Below, piece after piece: positions 52,687 to 62,365 of a stretch of 64,000 nt of DNA; the stretch's first letter is position 1; every line of letters begins with the position of its first letter. The position numbers and the translations under genes are program-made. This DNA is from Paracoccus sp. N5 (lineage in GTDB: Bacteria > Pseudomonadota > Alphaproteobacteria > Rhodobacterales > Rhodobacteraceae), in the NCBI RefSeq assembly GCF_000371965.1, contig NZ_AQUO01000001.1, positions 1,992,001 to 2,056,000 of the forward strand. Reading direction: 5' to 3'. Under the pieces are notes generated by a model that saw nothing but the letters and a program-made list of their open reading frames with translations, had not been told where the DNA came from and ran no database searches.

Positions 52687-53991
52687 TCACGGTCGGCGAA
52701 TGATCGCATTCGAGCGCAGCTCGGCGAGATAGCTCTCGGCCGCCTGGCCCACCTTGCGGTTGAAGATCATGTTGCGCACCTCCTCGCGTCCCGGCAGCGC
52801 GTCCGGATCGGGGGCGGGCTGGGCCTCGCCCTCGGCGGTGACCGGCACGGGCGCTGTCTCGGGCGCCTCGGCCAGGGCGGCCGACTGCCGCTTGCACAGC
52901 ATCAGCAGCTCCACCGCGCCGCCATAGGAGACCACGGTGCTTTCATTGTCGTCGAGCACCGCCAGCCGGATCGCCTCGCCGGTCGGGATCTGGCCCTGCG
53001 GCAGGGTCTGGCGGCTGATCTGCTCGGCCGGCAGGCCGCGGGCATGCACGAACAGATCGGCGCATGTGTCCGAGACGGCGGCGATGCGCCGCGCCTCCTC
53101 GGCGCTCGACAGCCGGAAGCGCACGAAATCCAGCACCTGCGCCGTCGCGCCGGGCCGCAGCGTGCCGCGGGTGTCGCGCAGATAGAACAGCACCACCGCG
53201 CCCTCGACCCGCAGCGGTTGGCCGACCTGGCCCGGCTTCATCCCCAGGATGATCGGCTGCAGGGACGGCGGCAGGTTCGCCAGCGGCGTCCAGGGCAGCC
53301 GGCCGCCGTTCTCGGCCGAGGGCGTCGCGGAATATTGCCGGGCAAAGGCGGCGAAATCGCCCTCGGAGCGGGTGCCGGCGACGATGCGCCCGGCCTGGGC
53401 CATGGCGGCCTCCTCCTGCCCGGGCGGGGCGGGGATGATCAGCTCGGACAGCGCGACATGGGTCACGCGCGGCGTCTCGATCACCTTCTGCAATTCCTGG
53501 TCCACCTCGGCATCGGTGACGCGGACCTGCGGCACGACGCGCTGGCGCACCACCTCGCGCCAGACCACGCCGGCGGTGACGAAGTCGCGGAAGGTCTGCC
53601 GCTCGACCCCGGCCCGGGCCAGCTCGGCGGTGAATTCCTCGACCCCCAGATTGGCACGGCCGGCGAATTCCGCCAGGCCCGCGTCGATCTGCTCATCGCT
53701 GGCGGTGATGCCCAGCTGCTTGGCCGCGAACATCCGCAGCCGGTCGTCGACCAGCGCCTTTTGCGACGCGACCGCATCGGCGTCCGGCGCCCGCAGCAGC
53801 TCCATGAAGCGCATGCGCTGCGCCAGCTCATAGCGCGTCACGGCCGAATCGTTGACATAGACCAGAGGCTGGAACGGGTTGGACTGCGCGAAGACCGGGG
53901 CCATCCCCCCCGCCGCCAGCATCGCGGCCATCGCCGCCCCCAGAAGAATTCGCCGCATCAGCTCCCTCGCCGCATGGTTTTGCCGGGACAT
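52687..53991 (-). CDS. surA: SurA-like periplasmic chaperone/peptidyl-prolyl isomerase
   Basis: 434 residues. After a signal peptide (LLGAAMAAMLAAGGMAPVFA) comes a SurA N-terminal helical domain (VNDSAVTRYELAQRMRFMEL, VDDRLRMFAAKQLGI), then one parvulin-type rotamase region (VTHVALSELIIPAPPGQEEA, DFAAFARQYSATPSAENGGR, LPPSLQPIILGMKPG) and a C-terminal return helix (AESYLAELRSNAIIRRP). It should escort outer-membrane proteins, LptD among them. The start ATG at 53991 overlaps the lptD stop by one base; an internal ATG at 53958 is the alternative. Confidence 0.93.
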   Translation of the reverse strand: MSRQNHAARELMRRILLGAAMAAMLAAGGMAPVFAQSNPFQPLVYVNDSAVTRYELAQRMRFMELLRAPDADAVASQKALVDDRLRMFAAKQLGITASDEQIDAGLAEFAGRANLGVEEFTAELARAGVERQTFRDFVTAGVVWREVVRQRVVPQVRVTDAEVDQELQKVIETPRVTHVALSELIIPAPPGQEEAAMAQAGRIVAGTRSEGDFAAFARQYSATPSAENGGRLPWTPLANLPPSLQPIILGMKPGQVGQPLRVEGAVVLFYLRDTRGTLRPGATAQVLDFVRFRLSSAEEARRIAAVSDTCADLFVHARGLPAEQISRQTLPQGQIPTGEAIRLAVLDDNESTVVSYGGAVELLMLCKRQSAALAEAPETAPVPVTAEGEAQPAPDPDALPGREEVRNMIFNRKVGQAAESYLAELRSNAIIRRP

Positions 53992-56417
53992 TAGCGCAGG
54001 CAGGCGCGACGCGCCACCGTTCCCGGACCGGCCTTCTGCTGTCCGAAACCGCCCAGCCGGATGCCCAGGTCGAAGCTGGTGTCGGGCCGCAGCTCGTCAG
54101 ACGAGGTGAAGCGGCGCTGCACCGACATTTCCACCGTCACGCATTCGTTGCGATATTCCAGTCCCAGCTGCGCCTTCTGCGCCCGGTCGGCGGTGAAATC
54201 ATAGCGCGTCTCGGTCGTGGCCCACCAGCCGTCGCGGATCTGCCAGCCGCCGGCCATGGTCAGCTCCGACACGTCGTCCACCCGGTTCTCGCTTTCGTCC
54301 GAATCGAGCCACAGGTAGCCGGCCGAGACCTGAAGCCCCGGCTTCAGCCAGCCCAGCCGCAGCTCGTTGCGGCTGATCGAGAGGCTGTCGTCGAACAGCG
54401 CCCGGTTCACCAGCGCCAGCCCGTTCGCGCCCTGGTAGGTCGCCGACAGCAGCCAGTCCGAGCGCTTCTTGCCCTGCGGCCCGGTAAAGACCGGGTTGCC
54501 GCCCTCGTCCCGATAGGCAAAGGCCGGGTCCGGCCCCGTGCGGAAGACGCGGCCGGCGGTCAGGCCGATCGACCAGCCGGCCGGGTCGATCCGGGTCCAG
54601 CTGACGCCCAGGTTGGCGCGGAAGCCCGACTCGCGCGCATCCCAGCCCGGAAAGCGGTTCAGCGAAAACAGGTTGCCCTCGTCGAATTCGATCAGCCGGC
54701 TGTCCTCGTTCGGCACGTCGTCCTCGCGCGTGCGTTCGGGCGACCAGACCAGCTGCGCCACCGGCTCGATGACATGGGTGACGCCGCCGGCATGGCGCGC
54801 AAGCGGCCAGCGCAGCTCGGCCGCCAGCATCGGGTCGGCGCGGGCGACCCAATCCTCGTAATCGCTGTCCTGGTTGATGCGATAGACGTCGGCGGCGACC
54901 TCGCCCTCGACCTTGCCCAGGAAGCCGCCGGGCAGGATCTCGGTCCGCTGCCAGTCGAGGCTGACCGAGCCGCGCGCCATGTCGCGTCCGACCACGTCGA
55001 GCCCCGACGAGCGGCGATGCGCATGCAGCGACCATTCCAGGCTGGCGATGCCGCCGATCCGGGCCGGGCTCCAGCGCCGCTTCCACAGCGCATCGGCGAC
55101 GACCGAGGGGGTGAACTCGTCCGGCTCGTCGTCGCGCAGCGATTCGTAATTGCCGATCCGCGCCATGACCATGCGGTCGCGGCGCACGCGGTCCAGCGTC
55201 AGCCCGCTCCACAGCCGGTCGGCGTCGGAAATGTCGTAATCCAGCAGATAGGCGCGGTTGCTGGCCATCTGGATCTGCATGCCCAGCATATAGCCGCGCG
55301 GCAGCTCGAAGCGGGCGGCGCCGAACAGATAGCCGCGGGTCTCGCCCTTTTCGAGGTCGTCGCGGCTGACGGCGCCGTTCCATTCCATCGCGCCATTGGT
55401 GAAAGCCTGGCGATAGCGCAGCTCCAGCGTGCGGGTGCGCGAGGCGGCGACATAGGGCGTCAGCGTCACGTCGGCATGATCGCCCAGCGTGACGAAATAG
55501 GGCAGCTTGATGCCGAAACCCAGGCCCGAGGTGGTGCGGAACTGCGGCCGCAAAAAGCCGGTCATGCGCTCGACCGTGGGGTCGGGCGCGGTCAGCCAGG
55601 GCAGCACCGCCACCGGCACGCCAAAGGCGCGCAGCTGCGGCTGGTCAAAGCGCAGCTGGCGCGTGCGCGCGTCATGGGTAACCCTGCGGGCGCGGATCTC
55701 CCACAGCGGCACCGGATCCTCGGCGCAGATCTGGCAGCTCGAGGCCACCACATTGTCCAGCCGGGTGACGGCGCCATTCTCGCTGCGGCGCAACTCGCGG
55801 GCGGCCAGCTGCATCTCGCGCGCCAGCACCAGCCGGGCGCCCCGCAGGATGCCGTCCTGCAGGTTCGGCTCCAGCTGGGCGCTGTCGGCGATCAGGATGG
55901 TCTCCTCGGGCGTGCCGGTGCGGGCGGGCTGGGTCAGGTGGATCGGGCCCTCGATCGTGGCGGCGCCGGTGTCGCTGTCATAGATCACGCGCGAGGCGAC
56001 CAGCCGGCTGCCGCGATACCAGATCACCACCCCGCCCGAGGCGACCAGCTTCTTGTCGGCGCCCAGGCTGACCTGATCGGCCAGCAGCGTGGCCGGGCTG
56101 CCCTCGGGCGCCGCGCCGCTGCCCGCGATCCGCACCGAACCCGGCGCTTGCGCGACCGCGGGCGCGCGCGAGGCCTCGGTCCCGTCGGCGAAGCGGGCGT
56201 TGTCATCCGCCCCGGCGGTCGGCGCCAGCGCCGGGCCGGCCGCGCCCTGGACGAAATCGCCGTCCTGGCCGTAAAGCGGCAAGGTCTGGCCGTCGGGCGT
56301 CAGGCTTTGTCCCAGTGCCCCGCCCGGAAACAGCCCGGGCAGCAACGCCGCCAGCAGCGCCGCGCGCGCCATGCCCGTTCCGCCTTGCCGATAAGCCCGC
56401 CGCTTGCGCGCCATCAT
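53991..56417 (-). CDS. lptD: LPS-assembly outer-membrane protein LptD
   Basis: Inserts lipopolysaccharide into the outer leaflet together with LptE. The 808 residues comprise a signal peptide (about 1-37), an OstA-like beta-jellyroll (about 105-230, LLADQVSLGADKKLVASGGV) and a large C-terminal barrel. Four cysteines are placed as in disulfide-bonded LptD: a CxxC pair (C228, C231 in SSCQICAED) and C759 with C806 near the end. ATGATG at the start overlaps the lptG stop. The last residues are ACLR, not an aromatic. Confidence 0.95.
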   Translation of the reverse strand: MMARKRRAYRQGGTGMARAALLAALLPGLFPGGALGQSLTPDGQTLPLYGQDGDFVQGAAGPALAPTAGADDNARFADGTEASRAPAVAQAPGSVRIAGSGAAPEGSPATLLADQVSLGADKKLVASGGVVIWYRGSRLVASRVIYDSDTGAATIEGPIHLTQPARTGTPEETILIADSAQLEPNLQDGILRGARLVLAREMQLAARELRRSENGAVTRLDNVVASSCQICAEDPVPLWEIRARRVTHDARTRQLRFDQPQLRAFGVPVAVLPWLTAPDPTVERMTGFLRPQFRTTSGLGFGIKLPYFVTLGDHADVTLTPYVAASRTRTLELRYRQAFTNGAMEWNGAVSRDDLEKGETRGYLFGAARFELPRGYMLGMQIQMASNRAYLLDYDISDADRLWSGLTLDRVRRDRMVMARIGNYESLRDDEPDEFTPSVVADALWKRRWSPARIGGIASLEWSLHAHRRSSGLDVVGRDMARGSVSLDWQRTEILPGGFLGKVEGEVAADVYRINQDSDYEDWVARADPMLAAELRWPLARHAGGVTHVIEPVAQLVWSPERTREDDVPNEDSRLIEFDEGNLFSLNRFPGWDARESGFRANLGVSWTRIDPAGWSIGLTAGRVFRTGPDPAFAYRDEGGNPVFTGPQGKKRSDWLLSATYQGANGLALVNRALFDDSLSISRNELRLGWLKPGLQVSAGYLWLDSDESENRVDDVSELTMAGGWQIRDGWWATTETRYDFTADRAQKAQLGLEYRNECVTVEMSVQRRFTSSDELRPDTSFDLGIRLGGFGQQKAGPGTVARRACLR

Positions 56418-57535
56418 CCGTCCTCCAGCCGCAGAAGTGCCCCGAGCGCGAAGAGCAGCGCCACCACCGGCGGTGCCCAGCCGGCCAGAACCGGCGGCAG
56501 CCCGCCATTGTCGCCCAGCACCTGCGCCAGGTTGCGCAGGAAGAACAGCCCGATGCCGCAGCCAAAACCCGCCAGCACCAGAAGCCCCATCTTGCGCCCG
56601 CGCATATGGCGCATGGCGAAGACGGCCGCAATGGCCACCATCGCCGCCATCAGCAGGGGCCGCGCCAGTTCCATCTGGAACCAGACCTTGTGGCGCTGGG
56701 CGGAAAAGCCCGCGCGCTCCAGCCCCTTGATGAAGGTCGGCAGCTGCCAGATCGGGATCGCCTCGGGATTGCCGAAACTGTCGCGGATGCGGGCGGCGGT
56801 CAGGTCGGTCGGCAGCTCCATGGCTGCGGCGGTGCGGGCCATGGCCTCGGGGTTGGGCTGGCTCAGCGGCCATTCCTTGACCTGGCTCAGCTGCCAGGCG
56901 CCGTCGCCCAGCCGCGCCTCGGCCGCGTCGATGCGGCGGCTGGGGCCGGTGCCCTCGGCAAAGACGGTGAAGGTGGCGTCGTAAAGCGTGGTCGCGTCCG
57001 GGCTGGCACGGCTGGCCTGGATCACCACCTGGCCCATGGTCTCGGTCCCGTCCGGCGCGCGCATCGGCAGCGCCTGGCGCAGCCAGACCGCATTGGCGCC
57101 GACGCTGATGGTCTGGCCGCCGCCGCTCTTCATCCGCGCCACCGCGTCGTCATAGCGTTTCGAGGTCGCGGCCACCATCGGGTTCAGCACCGCCACCGCC
57201 AGCATGCCCACCAGCGCGGCGGCGATGGCGGGCGCCGCCAGCACCCGCAGCCCCGACCGCCCCGAGGCGCGGATCGCCACCAGTTCGGAGGTGCGCGACA
57301 GGCCCAGGAACAGCGCGATCCCGGCCAGCACCGTCATCAGCGGCATGATCGAATAGAAGCTCGCGGTGATGTTCAGCAGCGACAGCACGGCGGCGCCCGA
57401 CAGGCCGATGGCCTCGTCGGAAAAGCGGCGGATCTGCTCGACGATGTCGATCAGGAACAGGATGGCGCCGAAGATCAGCGCGATCATCAGGAACATGCGC
57501 AGGAAGCGCCGCGCGACATAGGCCGACAGGATCAT
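56414..57535 (-). CDS. lptG: LPS export permease LptG
   Basis: A 373-residue inner-membrane permease of the LptB2FG transporter that extracts LPS. Six helices: three at the N-terminus (MFLMIALIFGAILFLIDIVE, YSIMPLMTVLAGIALFLGLS, LAAPIAAALVGMLAVAVL-like) then a periplasmic jellyroll, then three more (MAAMVAIAAVFAMR onward). SRTSELVAIRASG is the coupling-helix region. ATGA overlap with lptF upstream and lptD downstream. Confidence 0.95.
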   Translation of the reverse strand: MILSAYVARRFLRMFLMIALIFGAILFLIDIVEQIRRFSDEAIGLSGAAVLSLLNITASFYSIMPLMTVLAGIALFLGLSRTSELVAIRASGRSGLRVLAAPAIAAALVGMLAVAVLNPMVAATSKRYDDAVARMKSGGGQTISVGANAVWLRQALPMRAPDGTETMGQVVIQASRASPDATTLYDATFTVFAEGTGPSRRIDAAEARLGDGAWQLSQVKEWPLSQPNPEAMARTAAAMELPTDLTAARIRDSFGNPEAIPIWQLPTFIKGLERAGFSAQRHKVWFQMELARPLLMAAMVAIAAVFAMRHMRGRKMGLLVLAGFGCGIGLFFLRNLAQVLGDNGGLPPVLAGWAPPVVALLFALGALLRLEDG

Positions 57536-58665
57536 GCGGGCGCCCCCCTGCCGGCGCCGCGCGCACCCCGCGGCCGCGCGGCCAGCCACAGCGCCGCGAC
57601 GCAGATCGCCGCCCCGACCAGCGGCGAGACATAGATCAGCGGCCAGCGCGAGGCGTCGCCCGCCACCTGGTTCTCGGCCGCCGTGCTCAGGAATTGCACC
57701 ACGATCAGCGCCACGACCGCCCACAGCACCTGCTTCCAGACCCCGAAGCGGCTGAAGCCGCCCAGCAGCAGCATGGCAAAGCCCAGCATGGCCGCGACCG
57801 GCGCCTGAAAGGGCTTGGCCAGCCGCTCATGCGCCTCGGCCCGGGCCTTGTCGACGGTGGCGCCGGTCTCGGCCAGCAGGGCATCGTCGGGGTCGAGCAG
57901 CCGCAGCGTCGAATAGGCGCGCAGGTCGCGCTTGCGGGCGGTGTTCGGGTCGATCAGCGTGCCGAGGTCATAGGTCAGCTCGGAAAAGCGCGTGACCGAC
58001 AGGTTCTGCGTCTCGCCGGTGCGGCGCAGGTTCTGCACCATGCCCTGCATCATCACCAGCCGCGGTCCGGCCTCGGTTCGCACCACCAGCGCCTCGGCGG
58101 CGGTATAGGTCACCTGCTCGCGCGGGTTGCGGGCGTCCTCCAGGAAGAAATAGACCAGCCGGCCATCCGCCGCGATCTCGCTGATATACAGCGTCACGCC
58201 GCGCACCGGATACTGGAAGCTGCCGGCGCGCAGGAATTGCGCGGTGACGTTCTGCGCGATCTCGGCCTGGCGGTCGGTCAGCCGGGCGCGGGCCAAGGGC
58301 ACGATGGCATGGACCAGCAGCGCCACCATCAGTCCGACGGTGACACCAAAGACCAGCACCGGCCGCGCCAGCCGCCAGGGCGACATGCCCGCGCTTTGCA
58401 TCGCCACCAGCTCGGATTCCGAGGACAGCCGGTTGGTGCCATAGGCGCTGGCCGCGAAGGCCGCGATCGGCAGCACGACCGAAATCACCAGCGGCAGCGT
58501 CAGCGCGGTGAACTCCAGCACCACCAGCGCGGTCTGCCCGTCCGAGATCAGCTGCTCGAACAGCGACACCGCCCGGTTGATCCAATAGACCGAGACCAGC
58601 ACCAGCGCAAAGAACCCGAACAGGGTCAGGAACTGTGTCAGGATATAGCGGTCGATGCGGGGCAT
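57532..58665 (-). CDS. lptF: LPS export permease LptF
   Basis: Partner of LptG, 377 residues from the ATG at 58665 (MPRIDRYILTQFLTLFGFFA). A GTG four codons earlier (58677) is an alternative. It has the same six-helix plan with a periplasmic beta domain, and SSESELVAMQSAGMSPWRLA is the coupling region. It is first in the run lptF-lptG-lptD-surA-pdxA-rsmA and divergent from pepA over about 142 bases. Confidence 0.95.
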   Translation of the reverse strand: MPRIDRYILTQFLTLFGFFALVLVSVYWINRAVSLFEQLISDGQTALVVLEFTALTLPLVISVVLPIAAFAASAYGTNRLSSESELVAMQSAGMSPWRLARPVLVFGVTVGLMVALLVHAIVPLARARLTDRQAEIAQNVTAQFLRAGSFQYPVRGVTLYISEIAADGRLVYFFLEDARNPREQVTYTAAEALVVRTEAGPRLVMMQGMVQNLRRTGETQNLSVTRFSELTYDLGTLIDPNTARKRDLRAYSTLRLLDPDDALLAETGATVDKARAEAHERLAKPFQAPVAAMLGFAMLLLGGFSRFGVWKQVLWAVVALIVVQFLSTAAENQVAGDASRWPLIYVSPLVGAAICVAALWLAARPRGARGAGRGAPA

Positions 58666-58807
58666 GGCGGCTTTCACGGGCTGCGGTCTCGGGGCTCGGA
58701 CCCCGTTTGATTAGCCGCTGCGCGAACATTGGGAAAGCCCCGGCTCTGGTCAAGCGCGCGCCGGGTGACTAGTTTCCGCCCATCGGATCAACGCGAAAGG
58801 CAGGATC

Positions 58808-60421
58808 ATGACGCACCCGGTCGAAATTTCCTTCACGGCGACGGAGGTGGCCGGGCTGGCCGCGCATCCGGGACGCATCGCCATCCTGGTGCCGCAGACC
58901 GGGCGGCTGCCGGGCGGCCTGCCGCGCGCGGCGCGCGAGGCGGCGGCCCGCGCGCTCCAGTCCGACGCCTGGAAGGCGGTGAAGCCCGGCAAGGCGCTGG
59001 AACTGGCCTTTCCCGCCGGCATGCAGGCCGAGGCGTTGCAGCTCGTGTCGCTGCCCTCGGGCGCGGATGCCCTGACTGCGCGCAAGGCCGGGGCCGCCAT
59101 CGGCGCCAAGCTGGGCAAGTCCGACGCGCTGGTGCTGGCCGGCAGCCATGCCCGCGCCGCCGAGGTGGCGCTGGGCCTGGCGCTGCGGGCCTATGACTTC
59201 TCGGCCTACAAGACCAGAAAGACCGGGAACGGCGATACCGACGCCGAGCCGCCCGAAGCCGAGACGCCGGCCGAGCCCGCCGCCTCGACCAGCCATACCG
59301 GCGCGGCAAGCGACGCGCGGCTTTCGGATGCGGCCGGGGCGACGGAGCCCGTGACCGAGTCCGCGCCCGGCGAAAAGCCGCGCGGCAAGGTCACCTTCAT
59401 GCACAAGGATCCCGAGGCGCTGGCCCGCTCGGCCGCCGAGGGCGCGGCGCTGGCCGAGGGCGTGTTCTTCACCCGCGATCTGGTGAACGAGCCGGCGAAC
59501 GTCCTGACCACCAGCGATTTCGCCGACCGCCTGCTCGCCATGCGCGAACTGGGCCTCGAGGTCGAGGTGCTGGACGAGGACGAGCTCGCCAGGCTCGGCA
59601 TGCGGGCGCTGCTCGCGGTGGGGCAGGGCTCGGAAAGCCCGTCCAAGGTGGTGGTGATGCGCTGGAACGGCGGCGCCGAGGATGCCGCGCCGCTGGCGCT
59701 GGTCGGCAAGGGCGTGGTCTTCGATACCGGCGGCATTTCCATCAAGCCGGCCGCCGGCATGGAAGAGATGACCATGGACATGGGCGGCGCCGGCGTCGTC
59801 GCGGGCGTCATGCGCGCCCTGGCGCTGCGCCGCGCCCGCGCCAATGTCGTGGGCCTGGTCGGCCTGGTCGAGAACATGCCCGACGGCAAGGCCCAGCGCC
59901 CCGGCGACATCGTCGCCTCGATGAAGGGCGACACGATCGAGGTCATCAACACCGATGCCGAGGGGCGCTTGGTGCTGGCCGACGTGCTCTGGTATGCGCA
60001 GGACCGCTTCAAGCCGGCCGCCATCGTCGATCTGGCGACCCTGACCGGCGCCGTCATCATCGCGCTGGGCCATGAGAACGCCGGGGTCTTCTCGAACGAC
60101 GACAGCTTCGCCGAGGCGGTGCTGGCCGCCGCCCGGTCCGAGGGCGAGGGCGCCTGGCGCCTGCCCCTGGGCGCGGCCTATGACAAGCTGATCGATTCGC
60201 GGCTGGCGGATATCAAGAACACCGGCGGCCGGGCGGCCGGCTCGATCACCGCGGCGCAGTTCCTGCATCGCTTCGTCGCCAAGGGCACGCCCTGGGTGCA
60301 TCTCGACATCGCCGGCGTGGCGCTGCCGCCCTCGGCCACCGACCTGGCGCCGAAGGGGGCCAGCGGCTGGGGCGTGATGACGCTGGACCGGCTGGTGCGC
60401 GACCGTTTCGAGACGAAGTGA
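58808..60421 (+). CDS. pepA: Leucyl aminopeptidase (M17)
   Basis: A hexameric manganese/zinc aminopeptidase. The 537 residues contain a variable N-terminal domain with an alanine/proline-rich insert (about 145-185), then the catalytic domain: FTRDLVNEPANVLT, GKGVVFDTGGISIKPAAGME with catalytic lysine and metal aspartate, the signature NTDAEGRLVLADVL, and DLATLTGAVIIALG. PepA can also bind DNA in some bacteria; that is not testable here. It overlaps holC. Confidence 0.96.
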   Translation: MTHPVEISFTATEVAGLAAHPGRIAILVPQTGRLPGGLPRAAREAAARALQSDAWKAVKPGKALELAFPAGMQAEALQLVSLPSGADALTARKAGAAIGAKLGKSDALVLAGSHARAAEVALGLALRAYDFSAYKTRKTGNGDTDAEPPEAETPAEPAASTSHTGAASDARLSDAAGATEPVTESAPGEKPRGKVTFMHKDPEALARSAAEGAALAEGVFFTRDLVNEPANVLTTSDFADRLLAMRELGLEVEVLDEDELARLGMRALLAVGQGSESPSKVVVMRWNGGAEDAAPLALVGKGVVFDTGGISIKPAAGMEEMTMDMGGAGVVAGVMRALALRRARANVVGLVGLVENMPDGKAQRPGDIVASMKGDTIEVINTDAEGRLVLADVLWYAQDRFKPAAIVDLATLTGAVIIALGHENAGVFSNDDSFAEAVLAAARSEGEGAWRLPLGAAYDKLIDSRLADIKNTGGRAAGSITAAQFLHRFVAKGTPWVHLDIAGVALPPSATDLAPKGASGWGVMTLDRLVRDRFETK

Positions 60422-60870
60422 TGGGCGCGGCCCTGTTCTATCACCTCACCCGCTCGGGGCCCGGGCAGCTCTTGCCGATGCTGATCGGCAAGAGCCTGCA
60501 GGCCGGCTGGCGGGTCGAGGTCCGGGGCAGGGACCGTGCCCGTCAGGCGGGCCTGGACGAGAGCCTGTGGCTGGGCGAGGGTTTCCTGCCGCATGGGCTG
60601 GCCGGCGGGCCGCATGACGCGCGCCAGCCGGTGCTCTTGACCGTCGAGGGCCAGGCGGCCGGCAATGCGCCGCGCTGCCTGATCGCGCTGGACGGCGCCG
60701 GGGTCGCGGGCGGCGAATGCGCCGGGCTCGAGCGGGTCTGCATCGTCTTCGACGGCACCGACCCCGAGGCGCTGGAGCGGGCCCGGGCGCAATGGCGCGA
60801 ACTCAAGGCCGCGGGCGTCGAGGCGGAATACTGGTCCGAGGCCGGCGGCCGCTGGGAACGCAAGCAATAG
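60421..60870 (+). CDS. holC: DNA polymerase III chi subunit
   Basis: 149 residues. MGAALFYHLTRSGPGQLLPM then LIGKSLQAGWRVEVRGRDRA, LDESLWLGEGFLPHGLAGGP, PVLLTVEG and RVCIVFDGTDPEALERARAQ are typical of HolC, which links the clamp loader to SSB. TGATG at the pepA stop provides the ATG; the GTG at 60418 is an alternative. Order pepA-holC is conserved widely. Confidence 0.93.
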   Translation: MGAALFYHLTRSGPGQLLPMLIGKSLQAGWRVEVRGRDRARQAGLDESLWLGEGFLPHGLAGGPHDARQPVLLTVEGQAAGNAPRCLIALDGAGVAGGECAGLERVCIVFDGTDPEALERARAQWRELKAAGVEAEYWSEAGGRWERKQ

Positions 60871-60888
60871 ATCCGGGCCGGGATCGTT

Positions 60889-61011
60889 CTTTCTTGTCCA
60901 AATATCCCGGGGGAAGCGCGGAACGCGCTGGGGGCAGCGCCCCCCTTTTGTTCATCGCCGCGCCGGGGGCTTTGCGCCCCCGGACCCCCGCAGGATATTT
61001 GGACAAGAAAG
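60889..61011. repeat. Head-to-head pair of dispersed hairpin repeats (copies B' and B)
   Basis: Outer arms CTTTCTTGTCCAAATATCC (60889-60907) and GGATATTTGGACAAGAAAG (60993-61011) are exact 19-base reverse complements. Inside each is a GC-rich hairpin (GGGGGCAGCGCCCCCC, and CCGGGGGC with GCCCCCGG). It fills the gap between convergent holC and the aspartic protease gene, and could terminate both. Confidence 0.85.
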
Positions 61012-61018
61012 AAACCGG

Positions 61019-61594
61019 TCAGCGCTCCAGGATCAGGCGGTTGCCCTCGATGCTGACGCGGGCGAAGCGCGCAAGATAGGACATGCCCATCAGCGACTGG
61101 TCGAGGTCGCTGCGCAGCACCATGGCCGGGACGCGGCTGTCGCGGATCTCGCCCAGGGCGAGGCTGTCGAGGGTCACGGGGGCGGTTTCGATGATGCCGT
61201 TGGCGGTGCGGGCCTGGCCGACATAGGCCAGCGCCTCGGGGTCGATGCCGACGCGGGCCGCGTCGCGCGGGCCGAGCGCGATGCTGCTGGCGCCGGTGTC
61301 GATGACGAAGCGGACCGGGGTGCCGTTCACCTGCGCCGTCAGGTGGAAATGGCCGTCATTGCCAAGCGGCACCTCGATCCGGCCGCCCTCCAGCATGCGG
61401 GCCTGCGGCGCGACCGCCTGGCGGATGTCGCCCCAGAGACCGGCAAGCGCGATGGCGCCGAGAAAGATCAGCCCCCAGGCCGCCGCCTGGCGCAGGATCT
61501 TGCCGGGGCGGGCGCGCAACTCGACCAGCAGGAAGCCGCCGACCGCGATCAGCAGAAGCACCAGATAGGCCGCGCGGCCGAATTCCTCGCCCAT
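61019..61594 (-). CDS. Membrane-anchored retropepsin-like aspartic protease
   Basis: 191 residues with two N-terminal helices (about 9-25 and 38-54), then a single-lobed clan AA domain with the active-site DTGASSIALG (D99, T100, G101), as in the TIGR02281-type family. Such enzymes must dimerise to form the active site, which faces the periplasm here. Substrate unknown. It overlaps the MarC-family gene by one base (TGATG). Confidence 0.88.
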   Translation of the reverse strand: MGEEFGRAAYLVLLLIAVGGFLLVELRARPGKILRQAAAWGLIFLGAIALAGLWGDIRQAVAPQARMLEGGRIEVPLGNDGHFHLTAQVNGTPVRFVIDTGASSIALGPRDAARVGIDPEALAYVGQARTANGIIETAPVTLDSLALGEIRDSRVPAMVLRSDLDQSLMGMSYLARFARVSIEGNRLILER

Positions 61595-62205
61595 CAGAAC
61601 AGCCCCGTCCCCTTGAGCCCGTCGATCACGAACTGGATCGACAGCGCCGCCAGCAACATGCCGAAGAGCCGCGTCACCACCATGGTCCCGGTCCGGCCCA
61701 GCAGGCGCGCGATCGGCCCGGCCATGGCGAAGAAACCCGCCGCGATCCCCAGCACCGCCAGCATGACCAGGTGGATGACCAGCGTATGGGCCGGGCTTTC
61801 GTTCTGCCCGACCAGCAGGATCATGGTGGCGAGCGCCCCCGGCCCCGCGACCAGCGGCGTCGCCAGCGGAAAGACCGACGGGTCGTCGTCCTCGTCCCTG
61901 GCCTGGCCCTCGCGCCGCTCGGTCCGGCGCTCGAACAGCATGTCGAGCGCGGTCAGGAACAGCAGGATCCCGCCCGAGATGCGGAAGGCGGGCAGCGAGA
62001 TGCCGATGCCGCGCAGGATCGATTCGCCCGCCAGGCCGAAGAGCGTCAGCAGCCCCGCCGCGATGGCCAGCGCCCGCCAGCCGACGCGGCGGCGGTGTTG
62101 CGGCGACATGCCGCGGGTCAGCGCGATGAAGAGCGGCGCCAGCCCGACCGGGTCGATGACCACGAACAGGGTGACGAAGGCGCTGATGATCTGGGTCGTT
62201 TCCAT
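61594..62205 (-). CDS. MarC-family integral membrane protein
   Basis: 203 residues with six hydrophobic segments: METTQIISAFVTLFVVIDPV, LAPLFIALTRGMSPQHRRR, AGESILRGIGISLPAFRISGG and PLATPLVAGPGALATMILL are family hallmarks. Despite the name, MarC proteins are not proven drug exporters, and function is unknown. The charged loop RRTERREGQARDEDDD lies between helices. The ATG at 62205 was chosen since upstream sequence is antisense to tatA. Divergent from tatA. Confidence 0.92.
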   Translation of the reverse strand: METTQIISAFVTLFVVIDPVGLAPLFIALTRGMSPQHRRRVGWRALAIAAGLLTLFGLAGESILRGIGISLPAFRISGGILLFLTALDMLFERRTERREGQARDEDDDPSVFPLATPLVAGPGALATMILLVGQNESPAHTLVIHLVMLAVLGIAAGFFAMAGPIARLLGRTGTMVVTRLFGMLLAALSIQFVIDGLKGTGLF

Positions 62206-62365
62206 GGCGGGGCCAGTATCGCCCGCTTTGCGCGCCGGGGGAAGCCGGGCCGCGCCTGGCGCGCCCGGATCACGGAATTGGGGGTTTCGTGGCGGCCGAT
62301 CCGCCCCTATATCGGGTGGGTACGAACACGCGGGGCTTCCTGGTCCTGCCACGGAGGTTAAAGAC

